From assembly GCF_020171525.1 (NCBI RefSeq), contig NZ_JAIVAI010000001.1:496001-560000 (forward strand): a stretch of DNA of 64,000 nucleotides. The letters run 5' to 3'. Origin of the DNA: Halobacillus yeomjeoni (GTDB lineage: Bacteria; Bacillota; Bacilli; Bacillales; Halobacillaceae). The notes under the pieces are model-generated. The model was not told the origin of the DNA and searched no databases. It saw nothing but the letters and a program-made list of their open reading frames with translations. A program made the translations under genes and the position numbers. Below are positions 8,025 through 16,860 of the stretch, piece after piece (the stretch's first letter is position 1; each line of letters begins with the position of its first letter).

Positions 8025-9374
8025 ATGTATGATGTAATCATTATTGGTGCAGGAGTAAGCAGTGTTTTCCTCACATACGAATTGAGTAAACTAAGAGGTG
8101 ATTTGAATCTTTTGGTTATCGATCGAGGAAGCAAGCTGGAAGAACGGACCTGTGGTACCGATCAAGGAAATTCTTGTACATGTGAAGGACCCTGCAATAA
8201 ATATATGGGGTTTGCAGGACTCGGGAAATCAGAAGGGAAATTCAATTATACAAATGATTTCGGCGGAGAATTGGGGAGAAAAATCGGTGAAGAAAAAGCA
8301 TTGAATTTAATGAAACATGTGGACGATATCCTTTGTAGTTTTGGCGCAGATCAGGTCAAAACTTATTCCACTCTGAATGAATCTCTGCAGCTGCGTGCTG
8401 AGCGGAAGGGATTAAAAGTACTATCCACTGAGGTCAGACACTTAGGTACAAGGCTGGCTGAAGAGGTTTTCCAAAACATCTATGAATCCATAGAGGAAAA
8501 AGTTGATTTCCGTTTCAACACTTTGGTAGAAACTATTATTCCTCAATCTGATGGTTTCAAAGTTATCACCGAGGACAATACATATGAAACGAAAAGAGTC
8601 GTGTTAGCAACAGGAATGAGTGGCAGTGAATGGATGACAGAACAACTGGATCAGCTGGGGATCCACCACGGCGAGACACGCCTCGATTTAGGTTTGAGGG
8701 TGGAAATGCCGGGAAATCAATTAGCCTCAATTTTACAGCATACGTTTGAAACGAAACTACAACTTGTATATGAGACATACTCCGGGACCACTTACTGTAT
8801 GAATCCGCGCGGGAGGATCATCAGGAAGTATCAGCATGGACTGGTTATGCCTGACGGTCAAAATCAACATGAAGAGAATTCTCCGGGAAGCAACTTGAAT
8901 TTTACCTTTTTCGTACCTGAATATTTTCATTCACAGCATGAAGCTATGGATTTTGCCCGTAAAATTATAGGTTCCATTAATCGTGGGAAAGACAGAGTGG
9001 TGGTGCAACGGTTGGAAGATTTGATTGGAGTAAAGCCTACACAATCCCTTGAAGGAAATAAAGTCGTACCTTCTTTAATGGCACAGCCAGGGAACATCCA
9101 TGATGAAGTTCCCGAATGTTACATCCAAGTATTAATGGAATTTTTAAGAAGGTTGGAAGATTTGTTGGAAGAACCTATTGACATGGACAGTTTAATCTAT
9201 GGAATAGATGCTAAATTCTATGAACCGAAGCTGGTGAGTGATGTTTATTTTCAAACAGAAGTTAAAGGGCTGTATGTAGCAGGGGACTGTTCAGGTGAAA
9301 CCCATTCACTTTCGCAGGCAGCTGCAAGTGGAGTTTATTTAGCTCAAGTATTATCTAAAGGAAACGATATCTAA
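8025..9374 (+). CDS. FAD-dependent dehydrogenase (COG2509-like)
   Basis: A 449-residue flavoprotein. The N-terminal dinucleotide-binding loop is YDVIIIGAGVSSVF. A cysteine-rich insertion, CGTDQGNSCTCEGPCNKY (about residues 47-64), is typical of this uncharacterised NAD(P)/FAD dehydrogenase family. A C-terminal FAD motif reads GLYVAGDCSGETHSLSQAAA. The ATG at 8025 is preferred because the GTG at 8016 overlaps the AGGGAG site. It stands alone and the physiological substrate is unknown. The cysteines could bind a metal or be redox-active, which I infer. Confidence 0.88.
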   Translation: MYDVIIIGAGVSSVFLTYELSKLRGDLNLLVIDRGSKLEERTCGTDQGNSCTCEGPCNKYMGFAGLGKSEGKFNYTNDFGGELGRKIGEEKALNLMKHVDDILCSFGADQVKTYSTLNESLQLRAERKGLKVLSTEVRHLGTRLAEEVFQNIYESIEEKVDFRFNTLVETIIPQSDGFKVITEDNTYETKRVVLATGMSGSEWMTEQLDQLGIHHGETRLDLGLRVEMPGNQLASILQHTFETKLQLVYETYSGTTYCMNPRGRIIRKYQHGLVMPDGQNQHEENSPGSNLNFTFFVPEYFHSQHEAMDFARKIIGSINRGKDRVVVQRLEDLIGVKPTQSLEGNKVVPSLMAQPGNIHDEVPECYIQVLMEFLRRLEDLLEEPIDMDSLIYGIDAKFYEPKLVSDVYFQTEVKGLYVAGDCSGETHSLSQAAASGVYLAQVLSKGNDI

Positions 9375-9485
9375 TAAAGATGAATCATTCATTTTAATTA
9401 CCATAATTATGAAACTATTCCGCTGTTTGTTCGTACAGCATATAGATGCCTGCTGATAGACCATTCAGGGAATAGGGGGTGCCAA

Positions 9486-9932
9486 ATGAATGATAAGATA
9501 GAACAAGAAAGCTTCAACCAAAAGAAAGTAAGACTGAAATCTATGAAAAATTCGTGGTATGGTTTTCTCGGGTTTGTTCTCCTCATTGGATCCATGCAGA
9601 CCTATTCTAATCCAGTCCCTGTGATCCTCTACCTTTTCATCCTGATTATCTACATTGACTTTATATATCAATCAAAAATGAGTAGAAAACCAAATGATGA
9701 ATTGTGGGAATTATGGGAATTACGCTGGAGTGACCATAAGCTTCTTTTTCAAATAAGAAACGCATTATCCAATACATTTTGGGGTATTGTTCCGATGGTT
9801 TATGACCCTTTATTATGGTGGGTGACCTTGATCATAGCCTTAGGCGGAGGAGTGAAAGGTTTTTTAGATGGTGGTAAAGATTGGGAAGCAAAAAACTATT
9901 ACTATGAAGAGTACATAGGTAGACAGGCCTGA
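9486..9932 (+). CDS. Membrane protein of unknown function
   Basis: A 148-residue protein with a basic N-terminus and hydrophobic segments near 25-37, 42-60 and 100-122, so probably three membrane spans, then an acidic, tyrosine-rich tail. Start from AGGGGGTGCCAA-ATG. I do not recognise the family. It is followed directly by a strong terminator, so it appears monocistronic. Confidence 0.7.
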   Translation: MNDKIEQESFNQKKVRLKSMKNSWYGFLGFVLLIGSMQTYSNPVPVILYLFILIIYIDFIYQSKMSRKPNDELWELWELRWSDHKLLFQIRNALSNTFWGIVPMVYDPLLWWVTLIIALGGGVKGFLDGGKDWEAKNYYYEEYIGRQA

Positions 9933-9981
9933 TACAATGTTTTCAATGTTCATTGGATGCAAAAATATTTTTCCACAAAAC

Positions 9982-10018
9982 AAAAAGACCTTAGAAGAAT
10001 TCGAAGGTCTTTTTGTGT
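9982..10018 (+). terminator. Terminator
   Basis: AAAAAGACCTT and AAGGTCTTTTT flank an 11-nt loop. It ends the membrane-protein transcript and could also stop minus-strand readthrough. Confidence 0.85.
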
Positions 10019-10025
10019 GTAACAA

Positions 10026-10150
10026 TTAACCGATTTGTATCCCCATTTGGGCTAATAAAAAAAGAGAGTCGTAGTATTTATTCACTTGCTTGAATTCTCC
10101 CTCTTCCAATTGAATAAAATCACATCCAGGTATTGTTACAGTTGCAGAGT
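10026..10150 (-). pseudogene. Remnant of a SnoaL/ester-cyclase-like gene
   Basis: Read on the minus strand this gives TVTIPGCDFIQLEEGEF followed by KQVNKYYDSLFLLAQMG and a stop. That resembles the C-terminal third of NTF2-fold SnoaL-like ester cyclases (IPGCDFIEI.DGKI....Y.D). No start codon or N-terminal two-thirds is present in frame upstream, where the frame hits a stop at about 10200. I read it as a decayed gene fragment; similarity is judged by eye. Confidence 0.4.
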
Positions 10151-10286
10151 CTTTTTTACATTGGTGTAAAAACCAGAAGATAATCGAATGTATTTTGTGT
10201 CACTCGATGGAACAATCACTTCATATAGACAATACGTCAGCGGTAAAGAGCCGAAAAGAAAAGATTTCCCAAAATAAACGGGGTGG

Positions 10287-10315
10287 TTTAAACAAATACT
10301 GTGAATTTGTTTAAA
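10287..10315. repeat. Perfect 11-bp inverted repeat
   Basis: TTTAAACAAAT and ATTTGTTTAAA are exact complements around a 7-nt spacer. The form suits a dimeric repressor operator or the scar of a lost gene; it sits between the gene remnant and the MFS terminator. Confidence 0.5.
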
Positions 10316-10327
10316 AAAAATCATGAA

Positions 10328-10360
10328 AAAAAGGAGCATCTAAAATGGACGCTCCTTTTT
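10328..10360 (-). terminator. Terminator of MFS gene
   Basis: On the minus strand AAAAAGGAGC pairs with GCTCCTTTTT and runs into T residues just beyond the MFS stop. Confidence 0.85.
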
Positions 10361-10366
10361 GAAAGT

Positions 10367-11605
10367 CTATTCATCTTTATGCAGGGTTTCTTTCATTCTT
10401 ATCAATACATTCAATCCAGCGAGAAGCGGAAGGAGACCAACCAGACCGATGGCCCAATCGACACTGATTAAGTCAGCGATAAAACCTGCGATCAAAGCAC
10501 CGAAAGCATATCCGCTATCACGCCAGAAACGATATACACCTAAAGAGGTAGCTCGCCAATTCGGGTGAGCGACATCGCTGACGGAAGCGATGATTGTAGG
10601 ATAAACCATTGCTGTACCGATGCCCAAGAATAACGACCCAGTCATCCATAATCCAAACCCATCCATAAAAACAATCCACCATAATGATAGGGATTGCAGG
10701 GTCATCCCAAAAATGATCAGCCACCTGCGCCCTACTTTATCAGAAAGAGCTCCGGTGAATAATTGAAAGAACCCCCATGCAGCAGGGTAGACAGCCACAA
10801 CGGCTCCGATCTGTCCGACTGAGAGGCCTCCGGCTGCAAAGAAAATTGGGAATAACCCCCAAGCCATGCCGTCTTTCAAGTTGGTGGTCAAACCTGCAAT
10901 GCTGCTGCTGGCCAGGTTCTTGTTTTTCCACGAGGTTTTGAAAAATACTTCACGAAAAGAAATCATCTCATCATTTGATTTCTTTTCTGCAGCGCTTTGA
11001 ACCTTCAAATGCCCTCCTGTATCCTTAGTAAATAAAGAAAGGGCAAACCCAATCAAAACTATGATGATACCAAGATAAAATGGTTCAGGAGTCAATGAAT
11101 AAGTGGAAGCTACATAGCCGGAAATTGCTGCCATGACAGCCACACCGATGTATCCGGCAAATTCATTGAAGCCTACAGCCAGTCCACGCTCGTTGGCCTT
11201 GGCGAGGTCGACTTTCATGTTCACGGTCATCGACCAAGTCAATGCCTGATTGACTCCAAGCAATACGTTGGCGAATACAATCAACCACCAGGTGTGAGCG
11301 AATATGACAATAATCGGAACAAAAATTCCGATGCTCCAGCCGATGAGGAGAACTCGCTTACGCCCTGCACGATCTGCCAAATCTCCCGCAAATAAATTCA
11401 TGATTGCTTTAGAAAATCCGAAACTGACAATGAAGGAAAGCGCAGCACTCGTAGAAGCGATACCGTACTGCTCCTCACCGATCATTGGTAATATGGTTCT
11501 CTCAAGTCCCACCATTGAACCTACAAATAGGTTTATTAGGACAAGTAAAGAAAATTGAAGTAAATTTTCTCGTATCCCTATTTTATGAGTATTGTGATAA
11601 GCCAT
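10367..11605 (-). CDS. MFS transporter
   Basis: A 412-residue protein with 12 predicted membrane helices. The MFS motif A appears twice: GDLADRAGRKRVLL after TM2 and GALSDKVGRRWLI after TM8, as expected of two homologous halves. Start from GCGAGGTGG upstream of the ATG. No linked enzyme suggests a substrate; an efflux role is possible but not shown. It appears monocistronic. Confidence 0.9.
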   Translation of the reverse strand: MAYHNTHKIGIRENLLQFSLLVLINLFVGSMVGLERTILPMIGEEQYGIASTSAALSFIVSFGFSKAIMNLFAGDLADRAGRKRVLLIGWSIGIFVPIIVIFAHTWWLIVFANVLLGVNQALTWSMTVNMKVDLAKANERGLAVGFNEFAGYIGVAVMAAISGYVASTYSLTPEPFYLGIIIVLIGFALSLFTKDTGGHLKVQSAAEKKSNDEMISFREVFFKTSWKNKNLASSSIAGLTTNLKDGMAWGLFPIFFAAGGLSVGQIGAVVAVYPAAWGFFQLFTGALSDKVGRRWLIIFGMTLQSLSLWWIVFMDGFGLWMTGSLFLGIGTAMVYPTIIASVSDVAHPNWRATSLGVYRFWRDSGYAFGALIAGFIADLISVDWAIGLVGLLPLLAGLNVLIRMKETLHKDE

Positions 11606-11809
11606 GAAACCACCTCGCTATTTATACATTCATACGGTACAAGGTATATGATACAACTGTTTTTTACAAGTGAATTGTTTTTTCTATAATTCTAAACTTC
11701 CCTTTAGTATTGATATAAACACTGTATAGATTGAAAAGGTGGCGATGTCTTATTCAGGTGTTATGTTAGGGATATTTTAATGTCGATTTTGAACAGAGAG
11801 GAAGACGGA

Positions 11810-12391
11810 ATGATACTACATTTGAAAAGTTTATTAGTTTTCACCATCATATTTTTAGCTGCATGTTCTCAGTCAAATAAAATAAGCATCCCCGTTGAGA
11901 GAAAAGAACACGGGTTTATAAATTACGAAACGGTTGAAGCAGAAAAAGCTATACAAGAAATGCCCTTCCACTTTCAGCTGCCAGAAAGCATACCCTTTCA
12001 AGCAGGGGTTGAGGAAGGAACAATTTTTGAATCAATAAATGATCCTTTCCATAAAGGAATTACGCTCCGGTATTTCCCAAAAGGATCTAACGTAGATTTG
12101 GAAAGAAAAGGACCCATAATAGGTCCTCAAGAGTTTTTAGAATATCGTGTTACCAATTTTGAATTTAATTTCGGTCATATTAAAAAGAATGAAAAATTTG
12201 ACAAATTAGTAGTGGAAGGTCGGGAGGTTTACTATTCATATAGTAAGGAAATACCAAGTGTTGTCGTCACTTGGACTGAAGAAGGTAAAGAATATTTCTT
12301 GTCTTACGTAAAATCCAAAAGTGAATATTCAACAAAAGAATTAACCATGAAAAATAGAATCATAAACGTATACAAAACTCTTGTAGATTAA
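11810..12391 (+). CDS. Lipoprotein of unknown function
   Basis: A 193-residue secreted lipoprotein. The N-terminus is a short signal peptide ending in the lipobox LAAC (cysteine about 19). The ATG at 11810 follows GAGGAAGACGGA; an ATG 30 nt earlier would add a polar extension before the signal peptide and is rejected. The mature part is rich in beta-type sequence and charged residues, with no family I recognise. It would be anchored on the outer face of the membrane. Not part of an obvious operon. Confidence 0.72.
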   Translation: MILHLKSLLVFTIIFLAACSQSNKISIPVERKEHGFINYETVEAEKAIQEMPFHFQLPESIPFQAGVEEGTIFESINDPFHKGITLRYFPKGSNVDLERKGPIIGPQEFLEYRVTNFEFNFGHIKKNEKFDKLVVEGREVYYSYSKEIPSVVVTWTEEGKEYFLSYVKSKSEYSTKELTMKNRIINVYKTLVD

Positions 12392-12404
12392 GGTTGGCCA
12401 TGAA

Positions 12405-12506
12405 TTGAAAGGTTTACTTACACGAAACAAATATAGAGAAACGAGAAATGGCTGCCCGTGTAAATCAAAGAGCAAAAGGTATCAACCGTGTTCGCGGTGG
12501 GCATAA
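12405..12506 (+). pseudogene. Short frame with SEC-C-like cysteine motif
   Basis: From TTG at 12405 a 33-codon frame encodes TRNGCPCKSKSKRYQPC, which resembles the zinc-binding SEC-C tail (RNDPCPCGSGKKYKKC) with one extra residue in the spacing. It ends in the terminator arm at 12504. It is either a relic of a SEC-C protein or chance; nothing else of such a gene remains. Confidence 0.28.
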
Positions 12507-12540
12507 AAGGAGCACTTCCAATAGGGAGTGCTCCTTTTTT
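12505..12540 (+). terminator. Terminator
   Basis: AAAAGGAGCACT pairs exactly with AGTGCTCCTTTT, followed by TT. It ends the lipoprotein transcript. Confidence 0.85.
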
Positions 12541-12616
12541 GAATATGTATTCCTGACTTCTTTCCATTACATACTCCACATACATATATTACATGCATAA
12601 ATGACGGAGGGATTAC

Positions 12617-12973
12617 ATGGAATGGTACCTGATGGCAGGAGTGTTTGTAGTTTATTATCTTAGTATCTGGTGGGTTGAGAATAAGTGGAAGAAAAATGAC
12701 CGAAGGACTAAGAACATACCGCCTGTTTCTTCTGTTCAGCGGTGGGGGGAAGCAGTGATTGTTTCTTTTTTATTGTTGGGTGTAATGTACTTTTCTTTTT
12801 ATGACCCGAATAAAGAATTGTCCCGTGCTTCTTTTTTAGCAGGTTTGACCACCCTTATCACATTCAGAGCATTGATGGAATGGAAGGCTGGGATGGAATT
12901 CAAACGTATCATCTTTACAGCTCTTTCTGGTTACCTGCTGGTCCTTATTTTTACTTGGGTAAGTGCTCTTTAA
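12617..12973 (+). CDS. DUF4181-like membrane protein
   Basis: A 118-residue protein with four hydrophobic segments: about 4-20, 45-60, 70-84 and 98-115. The conserved-looking feature is the charged loop WWVENKWKKNDRRTKNI after TM1, as in DUF4181 proteins of Bacillaceae. Start from GGAGGGATTAC-ATG. Function unknown. Confidence 0.7.
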   Translation: MEWYLMAGVFVVYYLSIWWVENKWKKNDRRTKNIPPVSSVQRWGEAVIVSFLLLGVMYFSFYDPNKELSRASFLAGLTTLITFRALMEWKAGMEFKRIIFTALSGYLLVLIFTWVSAL

Positions 12974-13090
12974 CAAAAACTTCGTTTGGTTATATCATCC
13001 CTTATAGAGCTAAGATCAGGTATAGTTGCTTATTTGTTAGAATTTTGAAATAATTATACTTAACTTTGACATAAGGGAGGCAATGGATTG

Positions 13091-13534
13091 ATGGTCTTTG
13101 AGGCTGCAAGAGATTCGCACTTTCGCACACTCATGACAAAAGCGGTTACCAATATGACACTTATGTTGGTCTTTCCTTTTTTCTTCAATCAGGCGACACA
13201 TAACATTTGGTTTATCCTTGTTTGGTCTTCTATTTATTTGTTTTTACTTGTATCGTTCATCGTTTCCGTAACTAAAATAAGGTATGAGCTTAACGAAAAC
13301 TATTTACTAGTCAAAGGCGGACCCATCAGAAGTAAAATTCCATACGACAAAATCATCAGTTATAATACCACAGCGGATATTTATTGCGGATATAGAGTTT
13401 TGACCGCTTCAGATGCGATTGAAATATTCTATGAGGGAGGTGTAAGGAGGAGTGTCAAAATCGCTCCTAAAGATCAAGAAACTTTCCTGGAAATTTTGAG
13501 AGCTCAATGTCCAAAAGCTCAAATGACATTATAA
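13091..13534 (+). CDS. PH-domain (bPH) membrane protein
   Basis: A 147-residue protein with two membrane segments (about 20-38 and 42-60) followed by a basic, beta-rich domain (KIRYELNENYLLVKGGPIRSKIPYDKI) typical of bacterial PH-like domains related to YyaB/DUF1200. Start at ATG 13091 after GGGAGGCAATGGA; the adjoining TTG is an alternative. Role unknown; such domains often face the cytoplasm beneath the membrane. Confidence 0.72.
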   Translation: MVFEAARDSHFRTLMTKAVTNMTLMLVFPFFFNQATHNIWFILVWSSIYLFLLVSFIVSVTKIRYELNENYLLVKGGPIRSKIPYDKIISYNTTADIYCGYRVLTASDAIEIFYEGGVRRSVKIAPKDQETFLEILRAQCPKAQMTL

Positions 13535-13541
13535 ATATATT

Positions 13542-13577
13542 AAAGCCGCTCATAAACCAATGTTGAGCGGCTTTTTT
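13542..13577. terminator. Bidirectional terminator
   Basis: AAAGCCGCTCA and TGAGCGGCTTT form an 11-bp stem with T-run on the plus strand. The next minus-strand gene ends at 13578, so it serves both converging genes. Confidence 0.85.
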
Positions 13578-14042
13578 TCATACATTTAATATAATTGCGG
13601 AAGCAGTTTGGCTTAAAACTTCGATAGAAGAGTGATTCGTCTTGATTTCTGAAAGTTGAAAAGAATAATGAATCTGAGTTTGAGGAGTAATATCAGTATG
13701 ATCACAGTAGTTGAGGACCAAGGGCTCAACAGTGTTCAAATCAGATACATTTGCTGGAAATACTAATGAAACACCAAAATTCCAAGTTTCTAATAGCACT
13801 GGATCTCCTTTATAGGGAGTTTTCACAAGTTGATAGGTGAGCTGTATTTCAGGGTTTTCTCCTAATACTTGATAAGACAAGTTCTGGGAATAATTTAATA
13901 ACACATGAGGTTGAGGATGTCTGCTGTGAACTTTCAATTCAGCAAGAACAATCGGTCCTTCATTTACTGACCGGTGGACAGGGAGAGTATTCTCAGAAAC
14001 CTTCCCACATGTGATATACGGCATATAAGGATCATGTTTCAT
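13578..14042 (-). CDS. Single-module DUF4489-like protein
   Basis: A 154-residue protein with one copy of the module found twice in its upstream neighbour: ITCGK near the N-terminus, then PIVLAELKVHS, HVLLNYSQ, a W-[NE]-F strand, EPLVLNYCDH and a final S.TA..I.NV strand. The start at 14042 follows AAAGGGGAGGGAG and overlaps the neighbour by 11 nt, so the two are translationally coupled. No signal peptide is seen. DUF4489 proteins are small, cysteine-bearing beta-rich proteins of spore formers; a spore-surface role is a guess. Confidence 0.72.
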   Translation of the reverse strand: MKHDPYMPYITCGKVSENTLPVHRSVNEGPIVLAELKVHSRHPQPHVLLNYSQNLSYQVLGENPEIQLTYQLVKTPYKGDPVLLETWNFGVSLVFPANVSDLNTVEPLVLNYCDHTDITPQTQIHYSFQLSEIKTNHSSIEVLSQTASAIILNV

Positions 14043-15099
14043 GGGAAACTCCCTCCCCTTTGAATAATTCATATCCCCCGTGACGATAGTTGAATACTTG
14101 AGCAGTCAGACTCTTGTTAGATATATCAAATGAAGATTGTACAGACAACCTGGCTTCGACTAATTCCATACGGTATTTGCAGATGGTTTTCGTATATCGA
14201 TCACAGAAATTGTAGACGAGAGGCTCATTAATATCGGTATCACTTGGAAACTCCCGTAAAAATGGCCATTCCATCAAGACATCACGTTTACCGCTGGGTA
14301 AGCATATTCTCACCAAACGAAATTTCAAGTGATTAAAATGATCTTGTCTCAGTATGGATTTTATGAAACTCGAAAATGTGAGAAGAGTCCCCGATTGACT
14401 TGTCTTTTGAGTATTCACAGTCACTTCAGCCAATAATACTGGAGCCATCCCTCTATTTAAGCTTTGGGGTAGGACTGGATTGAATGTTTTACCACATCCG
14501 ATAAAAGGGGGGTTGTTAGGATTTCCATTTTGAAGATGCTGCATTCGGCTGATTTCATAAATGGACGGATGTAATTTAGAAGGGTATCGTCTGACCCTGT
14601 TTCCGTTATAAGGGCGGGAAGGTTCACCCTGGCCGCTTATAACAGTAGCGGTAAATGACGTATTCGTTATATCCAATCGCTTAACGTTTTTTCTCTGTAT
14701 CTCAATGATTTCGATCCGATATGTGGTGCTGTTTTTCCCCTCTTTATCCAGCCTGTCACAATAATTGAGAACAGTAGGTTGGTTTGTGTCTAAATTCCCG
14801 AAGTCTTCTTCGGCTGCTGCGAATTGAAATTCCCACTCATTCAAAATTTCTTTCCGATCTTCATTCTTAACCTCTTTGGATAAACGATATGTGATTTTTA
14901 GTTTTGGGCTTAGACCGACAAGTGTAAATTGAAAGAATTCCGAAAATTTCAATAACACATGAGGCCGTTCGATAAATTTTGGATTGATGGCCACGCTGCC
15001 CAATAAGATTGGCGGCTCGCCTCGTGACCACTGTTCAGGCAGAGTGGGTTGAAAAGTATCACCGCATTGTGCAAATGGCAGGGAGCTTATTTTATTCAT
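14032..15099 (-). CDS. Two-module DUF4489-like protein
   Basis: A 355-residue protein with two tandem copies of one module, about residues 8-155 and 185-345. Each begins with CG(D/K)TF.P.LP, then (V/I)LL.(S/E)V..N, a buried F..F strand, a W.F strand, (T/L)V.N.CDR and ends with a S(F/L)TA.V strand. A basic linker (RPYNGNRVRRYPSK) lies between them. GAGGTGATTAC precedes the ATG. There is no signal peptide or membrane segment. Together with the next gene it makes a three-module array that probably arose by duplication. Confidence 0.75.
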   Translation of the reverse strand: MNKISSLPFAQCGDTFQPTLPEQWSRGEPPILLGSVAINPKFIERPHVLLKFSEFFQFTLVGLSPKLKITYRLSKEVKNEDRKEILNEWEFQFAAAEEDFGNLDTNQPTVLNYCDRLDKEGKNSTTYRIEIIEIQRKNVKRLDITNTSFTATVISGQGEPSRPYNGNRVRRYPSKLHPSIYEISRMQHLQNGNPNNPPFIGCGKTFNPVLPQSLNRGMAPVLLAEVTVNTQKTSQSGTLLTFSSFIKSILRQDHFNHLKFRLVRICLPSGKRDVLMEWPFLREFPSDTDINEPLVYNFCDRYTKTICKYRMELVEARLSVQSSFDISNKSLTAQVFNYRHGGYELFKGEGVSHET

Positions 15100-15278
15100 G
15101 TAATCACCTCGCTATCTCAACTTATGGGAAAATCCTCTACCCATTGTATGCAGAAGAAGCCAGTACTACGAATAGAAATGCTGATCGGATCATGCTGGTT
15201 AAACAGAAGCTAAATGTCTCAAAGAAGTTTTTGGTGAATCGTAAAGTCCCATCATTATACAGCAAAACTCAAACAAAA

Positions 15279-15308
15279 AAAGCCTGTCTAAATACATAGA
15301 CAGGCTTT
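15279..15308 (-). terminator. Terminator of sppA-RDD operon
   Basis: AAAGCCTGTCTA pairs exactly with TAGACAGGCTTT around a 6-nt loop; T residues follow on the minus strand. Confidence 0.85.
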
Positions 15309-15311
15309 CAT

Positions 15312-15848
15312 TCATGACTCGTTTGCTTCTGCTTGGTGTTCTAACGCGCTGTACAAAGATTGGAATCTGTTTTTGATTACTGAAGTATCTGCAAACAGAT
15401 CATGGACTCCTTGGTGACGCTTTGTGAACGCAACTACCAGATAGGGAAGACCGAAAACAGCCATACTTATATAACGCCCAATGAATTCCCGGAAGATGAT
15501 CTGGCCGTTGGAAAGTGGTTTACCATTAAGTGATTCCACTGATAAACCACAAATCATTTTTCCTAAAGTCGCCCTGAAATATTTCGTCATCAGAATAAAG
15601 TAAAGGAAAAAAATGATGGACGTTAAAATATTTTCAGCACTCAACATCTCGATCCAAAGCTTTGCAGATTCAATATTCAAAAGCCTGAGCAAGGGTCTTA
15701 TGATAATCGAATTGACACTCCATACAATTAATAAATCAATGATATAAGCGAAGAACCGGATACCAAATCCTGCATAGATCAGCTTTGTAATATCTGCTTT
15801 ATGTTTATCTATGATAGAAAATTGTGGTTGGTTGTCGATCGTCTCCAT
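15312..15848 (-). CDS. RDD family membrane protein
   Basis: A 178-residue protein with the RDD domain: AGFGIRFFAYIIDLLIVW (first helix with the R..AY.ID core), a second helix, and LGKMICGLSVES...FREFIGRY before the last helix. The start at 15848 is fixed by AGGAGGGACCTGAA; an upstream ATG lies inside sppA and lacks a site. It follows sppA by 13 nt, the same pairing as B. subtilis sppA-yteJ. There it is implicated in lantibiotic resistance and control of SppA, which is likely but inferred here. Confidence 0.9.
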   Translation of the reverse strand: METIDNQPQFSIIDKHKADITKLIYAGFGIRFFAYIIDLLIVWSVNSIIIRPLLRLLNIESAKLWIEMLSAENILTSIIFFLYFILMTKYFRATLGKMICGLSVESLNGKPLSNGQIIFREFIGRYISMAVFGLPYLVVAFTKRHQGVHDLFADTSVIKNRFQSLYSALEHQAEANES

Positions 15849-15861
15849 TTCAGGTCCCTCC

Positions 15862-16860
15862 TTATTCACTGTACATATACATCAAAGTCGGCCCTTGACG
15901 TTGACTGATTAATTTCTCAATATAGCGAATTTCACTGTTTGGCATGAAGTTTTGTGCGAGTGGGAGGTCAAAGAATGATCCAATGTTGTTTCTGAATTCG
16001 ATGACTTTGGGGTCTCCACCCACCTTATCCTTCAAAGCTTTCAATGCATCTTCTCTGAAACCGATTTGGTCGATCAAGCCGTTCTCAACTGCTTGAGAAC
16101 CGGAGTAGATTCTCCCATCAGCCAAGTCATATACTTTCTCTTCAGGAAGTTCTCGACCTTCAACAATAACATCAACAAATTGTTCGTATGATTCGTCTAC
16201 AAGTTCTTGAATAATTTCACGTTCCGTTTCAGTCATTTCTCTGACCGGGCTCATAATGTCCTTGAATTTACCGCTTTTGAAAGTATTGAATTTCACCCCA
16301 TACTCATTGGCGAGTTCTTGATAATTGATGCTTTCCATGATGACGCCTAATGAACCTGTGAAAGTTTCCTGGGATGCAAAAATCTGGTCAGCCGGTGTGG
16401 AGATATAATAGCCGCCTGATGCAGCAATACTTCCCATGGAAACAAAGATAGGCTTACCAGCTTTTTTAATTTCCTTTAACTTATCGTGAATTTCTGCACT
16501 TTCATAAACGCCCCCACCTGGAGAATTCACATAAAGAAGGAGGGCTTTGATCGTGTTGTCTTCTTTTACTTGCTGTAGCTGTTTCATAATATGGTCATGC
16601 TGATATCCCCCTCCACCAAATGGGTTGGATGATGAACCCGGAGTATTAATAATGGCTCCCTCAATATTAATTCTTGCTATCCGGCTCATCTCAGATCCTT
16701 CCTCGATGACTTTTTCACCTAACTGTTGTTTTCCGGAAAACATTTTTGCTGGATTGTTTTCAGAGAAATCCTGATTGATAAAGAAATTAATGCTTTGAAA
16801 TGTAAGAGCAACCAATAAAAGGGCGGCTGCAATGATAATGGCAACGATCCTTTTCGTCAT
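15862..16860 (-). CDS. sppA: Signal peptide peptidase SppA
   Basis: A 332-residue membrane-anchored serine protease of family S49 that degrades cleaved signal peptides. An N-terminal helix (4-22) anchors it with the catalytic domain outside. Ser148 in GSIAASGGYYIS and Lys200 in FKSGKFKDI form the Ser/Lys dyad, at the same spacing as in B. subtilis (147/199). Length matches the short Bacillus form. Start from AAGGAGGATAAAC-ATG. It forms an operon with the RDD protein. Confidence 0.95.
   Translation of the reverse strand: MTKRIVAIIIAAALLLVALTFQSINFFINQDFSENNPAKMFSGKQQLGEKVIEEGSEMSRIARINIEGAIINTPGSSSNPFGGGGYQHDHIMKQLQQVKEDNTIKALLLYVNSPGGGVYESAEIHDKLKEIKKAGKPIFVSMGSIAASGGYYISTPADQIFASQETFTGSLGVIMESINYQELANEYGVKFNTFKSGKFKDIMSPVREMTETEREIIQELVDESYEQFVDVIVEGRELPEEKVYDLADGRIYSGSQAVENGLIDQIGFREDALKALKDKVGGDPKVIEFRNNIGSFFDLPLAQNFMPNSEIRYIEKLISQRQGPTLMYMYSE

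Noticed and set aside
15009-15299. 96-codon plus-strand frame across the start of the DUF4489-like gene
   Set aside because: No ribosome site, overlaps the other strand's gene start and ends in its neighbour's terminator.
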